Below, one piece after another: positions 58,756-64,000 of a stretch of 64,000 nucleotides of DNA. The notes under the pieces were generated by a model. It searched no databases. It saw nothing but the letters and a program-made list of their open reading frames with translations, and was not told the origin of the DNA. The position numbers and the translations under genes are program-made. Source of the DNA: Bacillus sp. ISL-18. Its GTDB lineage: Bacteria > Bacillota > Bacilli > Bacillales > Cytobacillaceae. The stretch covers positions 124,001-188,000 of the forward strand of contig NZ_JAGGQG010000014.1 of NCBI RefSeq assembly GCF_018613415.1. Direction: 5' to 3'. The number at the start of each line of letters is the position of its first letter. Position 1 is the stretch's first letter.

Positions 58756-59592
58756 ATGAGATTAATAGCGGTTGGGGATAATGTAGTTGATTATTATGAA
58801 GATCGAGAAGAAATGTTTCCCGGCGGGAATGCTGTCAATGTGGCGGTCTTTTGGAAGCGTTACGGTGTAGAGGAAGTTTCCTATATTGGGATTGTCGGGA
58901 ATGACGAAGAGGGCGATCATATTGTCAGCTCGTTAGCGGAGGAACAAATTGATGTTTCCCGGGTAAGGAAAGTGTTCGGAGCATCTGGTGAAGCGGTTGT
59001 TACGTTGGATGAGCAGGGCGACCGTAAGTTTGTCGGCTCGAATAAAGGCGGTGTCCAGACACAGGTGAAATTAAATTTTACTGAAACCGAACTAGCGTTT
59101 ATCAGCACATTTTCGTTGCTGCATACCAGTGTCTATAGTTATTTGGAAAAAGAACTGCCGGTATTACAGAAGTATATTGATCTATCATTTGATTTTTCAA
59201 CCAAATATGATGAAGAGTATTTAAAGCTTGTCTGCCCTTATATCAAATATGCCATTTTCTCGGGCGGCGACCTGACGCATGAGGAATGTGAAGCACTCAT
59301 TGCACGTGTTCACCAGTTAGGCACACCGAATATTATTGTTACCCGGGGTTCGGCGGGATCGTTATTTTCAGATTCAAAACAGGTGTATCAACAAGGAATT
59401 GTCGAAACGGATGTAGTGGATACCCTTGGAGCGGGCGATACGTTTGTAGCGATCTTTTTAAAAGAGTACGTATCGCATGGCGATACACAGGTAGCGATGG
59501 AGAAGGGTGCTGCAGCGGCCGCGGAAACATGCCAGCGCTATGGTGCCTTCGGCCATGGAAAAAAGCGTGGGAAACGGATTACGATTGGCTAA
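58756..59592 (+). CDS. frlD: PfkB-family fructosamine kinase (FrlD-like)
   Basis: A 278-residue ribokinase-fold kinase. The substrate motif FPGGNAVNVAVF is near 23, and the anion-hole/catalytic motif DTLGAGDTFVA near 217-227 has the base Asp. It resembles B. subtilis FrlD, which phosphorylates fructosamines on C6 of the sugar, giving the substrate of the deglycases. ATG 58756 follows GGGAGGG; TTG 58753 is less likely. A terminator (GACCTGTTC/GAACAGGTTC, 59602-59626) closes the operon. Confidence 0.87.
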   Translation: MRLIAVGDNVVDYYEDREEMFPGGNAVNVAVFWKRYGVEEVSYIGIVGNDEEGDHIVSSLAEEQIDVSRVRKVFGASGEAVVTLDEQGDRKFVGSNKGGVQTQVKLNFTETELAFISTFSLLHTSVYSYLEKELPVLQKYIDLSFDFSTKYDEEYLKLVCPYIKYAIFSGGDLTHEECEALIARVHQLGTPNIIVTRGSAGSLFSDSKQVYQQGIVETDVVDTLGAGDTFVAIFLKEYVSHGDTQVAMEKGAAAAAETCQRYGAFGHGKKRGKRITIG

Positions 59593-60077
59593 GGTAAGGG
59601 GGACCTGTTCTTTGTGGAACAGGTTCTTCTTTATCATAGTTCCATTAAAAAATGCAAGTTGATGAGTTCATTGCCCTCAAAGGGAAAATGGGAGCTAGTT
59701 GGGTGAATGAAAAGTGGTTTCATTGCCCTCAAAGGGAAAAAAGGAGCTAGTTGGGTAAATGAAAGGTGGTTTCATTGCCTCAAAAGGGAAAATGGGAGCT
59801 AGTTGGGTAAATGAAAGGTGGTCTCATTGCCCTCTAAAAGAGAAAGTATAAGCTAGCACGGTAAATGAAAGGTGGTTTCAGTGCCCCAAAAGGAAAAATG
59901 GGAGCTGGATCGGTAAAAGGAAGGTAGTTTCATTGCCCCAAAAGAGAAAATGGGAGCTAGTTCGGGAAATGAAAGGTAGTTTCATTGCCTCAAAAGGGAA
60001 ATTAGGAGCTAGCCCGGTTAATGAAAACATTTTAATAAAAAACTCCCTAAGTCTGTAACTTAGGGAGCGGTTGCATT
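59593..60077. repeat. Seven-unit 52-bp tandem array between frlD and frlB
   Basis: After the frlD terminator (59602-59634), TTCATTGCC-type unit starts lie at 59667, 59719, 59771, 59823, 59877, 59929 and 59981: steps of 52, with one of 54. Units read TTCATTGCCC, CAAAAGGGAAAATGGGAGCT, AGTTGGGTAAATGAAAGGTGG. AATGAAA and TTTCATT at unit junctions form hairpins around GGTGG. The frlB terminator, CTCCCTAAG/CTTAGGGAG (60043-60067), follows. No gene lies in these 485 bp. Confidence 0.92.
60037..60067 (-). terminator. frlB terminator
   Basis: On the minus strand CTCCCTAAG pairs with CTTAGGGAG around TTACAGA and is followed by TTTTTT (60037-60042 read as A on the plus strand). Confidence 0.85.
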
Positions 60078-61064
60078 TTAGTATTCCACTTTCCACATAT
60101 ATCTTCTTTTTGAAAGCGGGTGATTACGAGCATCAGCTAATTGTTCTGCATAGCGGCGAAGAACATAATTTAGGACAAGTGGCGCAATATAACCTTTTAA
60201 CTCTTCGTCAATACCTTCTAGATCAAGCTCTTTTGCATCTAACACGACGAGTTTTTTACCATATTTTTTCGAGAAATCTAAGGCTCTTTCATCGAGTGGA
60301 CGTGTTTCATCTAAGCCAAGCAGGATAATAAATGGTACTTCTTCATCAATGATTTCAAATGGACCATGGAAGTATTCACCTGCGTGAATGGCGTTAGAGT
60401 GGATCCACTGCATTTCTAATAGAATACAAGTCGTGTAGGAATAGGCGATTCCATAGTTGGCTCCGCTCGCCATCGTATAGATTACTTTTTCATCCTTATA
60501 TGATTGACCAAATTGTGCGGCACGATCTGCAAATTGCTGGCCAGCTTTTTCAAAAGCTGCCTGCGTATTGGATAAGCTATTGACCATTTTGTCAAACTTA
60601 TCGTTTCCTTCTAGGACGTTTAGAACACCCATCGTTAGTTGATATAGTAAGCCTAAGTTGGTATTGAAGGCAACGGATTCAGCGCCCCATTCGTATTTAA
60701 CCACGAATTCACTTTCCTGTGCCAGCGGGGAGGTTGGTTCGTTTGTGAAACCAACTGTTAATGCTCCTTTTTGACGGGCAAATTCAGCTGCCTTTACGGT
60801 TTCTGGAGTGGTACCTGACATTGAGCACAAGATGACAAGAGAATTTTCGCCAAGTTTTCTAGGGTTGCGATGAATGAATTCATTGGAGCTGTATACATCA
60901 GAAGGAATGTTTTTTGCTTCTCGGTCCATGATATATTTGTTCGGATACATGATAGCAGAGGAACCGCCGCATGCAACAAAGTATACATGGTTAATTGTGC
61001 GCCCTTTCAAAGCATCTAACACATTTTTTACCTGTGGATCTACAACTACTTGTGAGTTTACCAT
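60078..61064 (-). CDS. frlB: Fructosamine-6-phosphate deglycase FrlB
   Basis: A 328-residue SIS protein, the same length as B. subtilis FrlB and very similar along its whole length: YFVACGGSSAIMYPNKYI near 27, LVILCSMSGTTPETVKAAEFA near 77, EMQWIHSNAIHAGEYFHGPFE near 220 and the ending RRYMWKVEY. It releases glucose 6-phosphate and the free amino acid from fructosamine 6-phosphate. AAGGAGG lies upstream of ATG. It is divergent from frlC with two operator-like palindromes between them. Confidence 0.95.
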   Translation of the reverse strand: MVNSQVVVDPQVKNVLDALKGRTINHVYFVACGGSSAIMYPNKYIMDREAKNIPSDVYSSNEFIHRNPRKLGENSLVILCSMSGTTPETVKAAEFARQKGALTVGFTNEPTSPLAQESEFVVKYEWGAESVAFNTNLGLLYQLTMGVLNVLEGNDKFDKMVNSLSNTQAAFEKAGQQFADRAAQFGQSYKDEKVIYTMASGANYGIAYSYTTCILLEMQWIHSNAIHAGEYFHGPFEIIDEEVPFIILLGLDETRPLDERALDFSKKYGKKLVVLDAKELDLEGIDEELKGYIAPLVLNYVLRRYAEQLADARNHPLSKRRYMWKVEY

Positions 61065-61103
61065 TCATTTTTCCTCCTTAGGACTGTTTGGTCTGACATA
61101 TAA

Positions 61104-61151
61104 TAATACATTATATGATGTTATAGTATTATACATGATACAAATTGTCAA
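61104..61151 (-). promoter_or_regulatory. frlB promoter with GntR-type operator
   Basis: Minus strand: TTGACA (61146-61151), 17 bp, TACTAT (61123-61128). TAATACAT (61104-61111), six bases, ATGTTATA (61118-61125) matches the frlC operator at 14 of 16 arm positions and overlaps the -10. Confidence 0.6.
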
Positions 61152-61188
61152 TCTCTTTTGAAAATTAAATTTAATAATTTATCTCTAA

Positions 61189-61217
61189 TTGACTTATAAC
61201 ATATTATAATGTTATAT
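61189..61217 (+). promoter_or_regulatory. frlC promoter with perfect palindromic operator
   Basis: TTGACT (61189-61194), 17 bp, TTATAT (61212-61217). TATAACAT (61195-61202) and ATGTTATA (61209-61216) are perfect 8-bp arms with a 6-bp centre lying in the spacer, the classical position for repression. The GntR protein at 62259 is the likely ligand. Confidence 0.7.
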
Positions 61218-61280
61218 TAACTTTGTATATCTTAATTATTTTTAAAAATAATGACAAGATAATGTGAAGGGGATGGGGAA

Positions 61281-62117
61281 ATGTCAAAGATCACGAGGGA
61301 TCAAATTACGGGAATGAACTTCCATTATAAGCACTATCCTTTGGAATACTTTTTAGATGCAATGGTTCGATATGAATGCAAAAATATTGAATTATGGGGA
61401 GCATCCCCTCACTTTTATGTAGATGAACTAACACTTCAGGATATGAAAAATATAAAAAGAGAGATTGATAGAAGAAACTTATCGGTGGTCTGCTTTACAC
61501 CGGAACAATGTGTGTATCCGATCAACCTTGCGGCCAAAGAGGATAATATTCGGGAGAGAAGTATCCAATATTTCATCAAATCAGCAGAGGCTGCAAAAGA
61601 ATTAGAGGCCCCATTATTATTGGTTACGCCAGGCTGGGGCTATGAAAATGAAGAACGACACGAGGCATGGAAAAGAACGAGAGATTCGCTGGAAAAGTTA
61701 TCAACGGTTGCCGGTGAACTGGGGTTAACCCTCGCGCTTGAACCTTTAACAAGGGTGGAATCTAATATCATTTACGATGCGAAGTCGTTAAAAGCGATGC
61801 TTGAGGAAGTAAATAGTCCCTTCCTTAAAGGAATGATTGATACGATTCCAATGGCTTTAGCGAATGAAGATTTTAATGATTATTTCAGCCTCCTTAAAGA
61901 CGAGATTGTCCATATTCATTTCATTGACGGGAAACCGGAAGGCCACTTGGTGTGGGGAGACGGCGAGTTACCGCTGCAGAAATATATCGATCAGTTAAGT
62001 CAACATGGTTATCAGGGATCACTGACTTTAGAGTATACATCCTATCAATATGTGCAGAACCCGGATGAGGCGATGGAACGGACGTGGGACGTACTTTCAG
62101 GGGTGTTAGTCGATTGA
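61281..62117 (+). CDS. frlC: Sugar phosphate isomerase/epimerase, FrlC-like
   Basis: A 278-residue TIM-barrel protein of the xylose isomerase-like family. It opens MSKITRDQITGMNFHYKHYP; metal ligands are expected in LALEPL near 153, GMIDTIP near 191, HIHFIDGKPEGH near 213 and TLEYTS near 253. E. coli FrlC, of similar length, epimerises psicoselysine and fructoselysine; location beside frlB supports the same kind of role, but the exact substrate is inferred. ATG follows GAAGGGGATGGGG. Confidence 0.82.
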   Translation: MSKITRDQITGMNFHYKHYPLEYFLDAMVRYECKNIELWGASPHFYVDELTLQDMKNIKREIDRRNLSVVCFTPEQCVYPINLAAKEDNIRERSIQYFIKSAEAAKELEAPLLLVTPGWGYENEERHEAWKRTRDSLEKLSTVAGELGLTLALEPLTRVESNIIYDAKSLKAMLEEVNSPFLKGMIDTIPMALANEDFNDYFSLLKDEIVHIHFIDGKPEGHLVWGDGELPLQKYIDQLSQHGYQGSLTLEYTSYQYVQNPDEAMERTWDVLSGVLVD

Positions 62118-62123
62118 AACAAA

Positions 62124-62161
62124 TTGATAGCTGGAAATGATTTGTATATACTTGTAAGTAT
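62124..62161 (+). promoter_or_regulatory. frlR promoter with small palindrome
   Basis: TTGATA (62124-62129), 17 bp, TATACT (62147-62152). ATACTTGTAAGTAT (62148-62161), arms of 6 bp around GT, overlaps the -10 and start point, suggesting autoregulation or another regulator. It differs from the frlB/frlC operator. Confidence 0.55.
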
Positions 62162-62258
62162 CAATAGAAAAATCAGCAGATGGAACTAAATGATCATAAG
62201 GAGGGGGGCTTTCCTCCCTATTTAGTTTACGAATAAGAAAATTAGGCAGGTGATTGTT

Positions 62259-62978
62259 ATGTTAAAACAGGATGACCAGATTCCTTTATATATTCAATTA
62301 AAGGAATCACTCCTCAGCTCCATTTTGAATGGGGATTTAAAGTACGGGGATAAAATCCCAACGGAAGCCGAATTAAGTGAAGAATATAAAATCAGCAGGA
62401 TTACCGTAAGAAAGGCCATTCTTGAGCTGGTTGAAGATGGGTTCCTGGTGAAGCGCCAGGGTAAAGGGACGTTTGTTAACAAACGGAAAATTGAACGAAA
62501 AATTGTTCACTTTTTAAGTTTTAGCGATGCTTGTAAGGCGAATGGCCTGACGGCAAGTAGTAAGGTGATTAAAAAGGAAATTGTGCAGCCAGCGGCAAAG
62601 GATAAAGAGCTGCTGCAGCTTGAAGAGGGGGATGCCCTGTTATTTATTCAGCGGGTCCGCTATGCTGGCGATTCGCCGATTATGATTGAAAACAATTATT
62701 ACTCCTATAAAAAGTTCCATATTTTACTGAATGAGGATTTAGAGGGTTCTGTCTATAAAGTAATCGAAGAAAAGCTCAATATTAAGCCGCGTGGTTCTTG
62801 GGAGACGACGTTGGAGATTGTCCGGGCATCCGAGGATGAAGTGCAATTACTCAATACTTCAAGCGGTGAGCCTCTATTTTATATGGAAACGACCGTTTAT
62901 GATGAGAATGATGAACCGGTCCATCGCGGAAAACAGTATATTTTAGGGGATAGCTATAAATTCATCTTCCAGCAATAG
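62259..62978 (+). CDS. GntR-family regulator with UTRA domain (FrlR-like)
   Basis: A 239-residue repressor. Winged helix at residues 8-75 (IPLYIQLKESLLSSILNGDL; ISRITVRKAILELVEDGF; KRQGKGTFV), then a UTRA ligand domain (90-235) as in the HutC subfamily, which binds phosphorylated sugars. B. subtilis FrlR belongs to this class and is induced by fructosamine 6-phosphates. The palindromes at 61195, 61104 and 54201 are its likely sites. ATG 62259 follows AGGTGAT. Confidence 0.88.
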   Translation: MLKQDDQIPLYIQLKESLLSSILNGDLKYGDKIPTEAELSEEYKISRITVRKAILELVEDGFLVKRQGKGTFVNKRKIERKIVHFLSFSDACKANGLTASSKVIKKEIVQPAAKDKELLQLEEGDALLFIQRVRYAGDSPIMIENNYYSYKKFHILLNEDLEGSVYKVIEEKLNIKPRGSWETTLEIVRASEDEVQLLNTSSGEPLFYMETTVYDENDEPVHRGKQYILGDSYKFIFQQ

Positions 62979-63021
62979 TTTAAAAAGAAGTTGGGAATTT
63001 GATATGGGGAAGTAGAGCGTG

Positions 63022-63879
63022 ATGAGGAAAACGATCCAAGATTGTTTATACATTTTGCTGGGTTCGCTTATTTATTCAATTGGGATTAACTATTTTACCA
63101 TTCCTAACCTGTTATCAGAAGGCGGGATTATCGGCTTGACGATCATCTTTCACTATGTATTTCACTGGTCTCTTGGGATTGTAAATTTTGTTCTCAATAC
63201 GGTGCTCGTTTTGGTCGGAATGAGGTTTTTAGAGAAAAGAGCTATTATTTATACGTTATTTTCCATTTTTTCATGTTCGTTGTTTTTATTTATTACCGAG
63301 GAAACGGGAAAACAGCTTACCAATGACACGTTATTAGCGGCCATCTTTGCCGGTTTATTGGTGGGCGGCGGCATAGGGATTATTTTTCGTGCAGGGGGAA
63401 CCTCGGGCGGGACGACGATTTTAGCGAGGCTGGCCAACCAGTTTTTGGGCTGGAGTATGGGGAAGGGGATTTTGGCGATTGATCTGATCGTAGTGGCGGG
63501 TTCGGTGTTTATCATAGGGCTCGGCAAAGCGATGTATACGTTGATTGCTGTTTACTTAGGCGCTAAGGCGATTGATTTTATTGTGGAAGGTCTAGAAGAA
63601 AAGGTAGCTGTCCTGATTATTTCGAATTCATCTGAATTGGTATTGGATGCGATTACAAATAAGTTATCGCGAGGAATTACTGTTTTAGAGGGACGCGGCG
63701 GTTATACCGGTGATAATAAGGATGTGCTGTATATTGTGATTAATAGGCAGGAAATTGTTGAGTTGAAGAATTTGATTTATGCAGTGGATGAGCATGCTTA
63801 TGTGACTGTTCATCTTGTTCAGGAGATGATTGGTAAGGGGTATAAGGTTGGTAAGACTAAGGTGGCGAAAGGTGTATAG
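63022..63879 (+). CDS. YitT family membrane protein (DUF161/DUF2179)
   Basis: A 285-residue protein with five to six hydrophobic segments in the first 190 residues (GIIFRAGGTSGGTTILARL near 123) and a soluble C-terminal DUF2179 domain (SRGITVLEGRGGYTGDNKDVLYIVI). Bacillus genomes carry several YitT paralogues of unproven function. It follows the GntR gene by 43 bp and may share its transcript; whether it relates to fructosamine use is unknown. ATG 63022 follows GGGGAAG. Confidence 0.85.
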   Translation: MRKTIQDCLYILLGSLIYSIGINYFTIPNLLSEGGIIGLTIIFHYVFHWSLGIVNFVLNTVLVLVGMRFLEKRAIIYTLFSIFSCSLFLFITEETGKQLTNDTLLAAIFAGLLVGGGIGIIFRAGGTSGGTTILARLANQFLGWSMGKGILAIDLIVVAGSVFIIGLGKAMYTLIAVYLGAKAIDFIVEGLEEKVAVLIISNSSELVLDAITNKLSRGITVLEGRGGYTGDNKDVLYIVINRQEIVELKNLIYAVDEHAYVTVHLVQEMIGKGYKVGKTKVAKGV

Positions 63880-63891
63880 GGTGTTGGGGGG

Positions 63892-63920
63892 AGAGCGTTT
63901 TTTTGGGGACGCTCTTTCTT
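63892..63920 (+). terminator. Terminator after the YitT gene
   Basis: AGAGCGT (63892-63898) pairs with ACGCTCT (63909-63915), then TTCTT. The last 80 bases of the window hold no recognisable feature. Confidence 0.75.
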
Positions 63921-64000
63921 GCTGTAAAAATAAGTTGTTATGAGGACAGAAGCCGGATGGAAGTTCTCATCTTTGTCTCATGATGTCGCCATGAGTGCGG

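Noticed and set aside
62195..62222. Possible terminator GGAGG/CCTCC before the GntR gene
   Set aside because: The stem is only five pairs with no T-run; it was not listed.
1..64000. tRNA, rRNA, CRISPR, prophage, toxin-antitoxin or transposase genes
   Set aside because: None could be recognised on either strand. The tandem arrays here have degenerate units and no conserved-repeat/unique-spacer pattern, so they are not CRISPR.

Overview
The window is chromosomal DNA from a Gram-positive endospore-former of the Bacillaceae. The gene order follows the Bacillus subtilis ywhB-to-atp region almost gene for gene (ywhB-ywhC-ywhD-pbpG-speE-speB-ywiB-argS, cls-uvsE-fadF, rpoE-pyrG-ywjG-spo0F-fbaA-murA-rho-rpmE-tdk-prfA-prmC-spoIIR-ywlB to ywlG-glyA-upp-atp). 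Sporulation genes (spo0F, spoIIR, an sspH-type SASP), strong AAGGAGG ribosome sites, and moderate-to-low GC support this. A Neobacillus- or Cytobacillus-like lineage is a guess. All gene names come from remembered family resemblance; no search was run. No tRNA, rRNA, CRISPR array, transposase or phage gene was seen.

Layout. 1-9200: tail of a YwgA-like gene, tautomerase ywhB, site-2 protease ywhC, ywhD, penicillin-binding protein pbpG (minus), polyamine genes speE/speB, ywiB-argS and sspH. 9200-11400: cls-uvsE (minus). 11480-22940: a fatty and branched-chain acyl-CoA degradation block: fadF under a FadR-like operator, then thiolase, 3-hydroxybutyryl-CoA dehydrogenase, two acyl-CoA dehydrogenases, a TetR regulator and fused isobutyryl-CoA mutase icmF. 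23000-43800: housekeeping and sporulation genes from rpoE to upp. 43995-46160: an inserted subtilisin-like protease. 46400-53990: the complete F1Fo ATP synthase operon, atpZIBEFHAGDC. 54200-63900: a fructosamine (Amadori product) uptake and degradation locus with a binding protein, two permeases, two SIS-domain deglycases, a PfkB kinase, a FrlC-like epimerase and a GntR/UTRA regulator, then a YitT membrane protein. No ABC ATPase is encoded there, as in B. subtilis frl, which borrows MsmX.

The least ordinary content lies between genes. (1) A dispersed 13-bp element, GGTGACAGGCACC and variants, occurs at about 17 places, usually in clusters spaced 39, 48 or 51 bp. It has expanded in frame inside prmC, giving 13-residue VTGT repeats in the methyltransferase domain. 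(2) Several intergenic spacers hold tandem arrays whose sequences are unrelated but whose periods coincide: about 52 bp with palindromic units in three spacers, and 21 bp in two. (3) A dense DnaA-box cluster spans the ywlB-ywlC junction and runs into the ywlC coding sequence. (4) The three frl promoters share a palindromic operator (exact at frlC, degenerate at the other two), predicting the GntR regulon.

Regulation visible in the sequence includes a pyrG leader built for reiterative-G attenuation, a SigH promoter at spo0F, PurR-box-like sites at glyA, a catabolite-responsive element and TetR-type operator before the thiolase operon, two promoters before the atp operon, and many intrinsic terminators.
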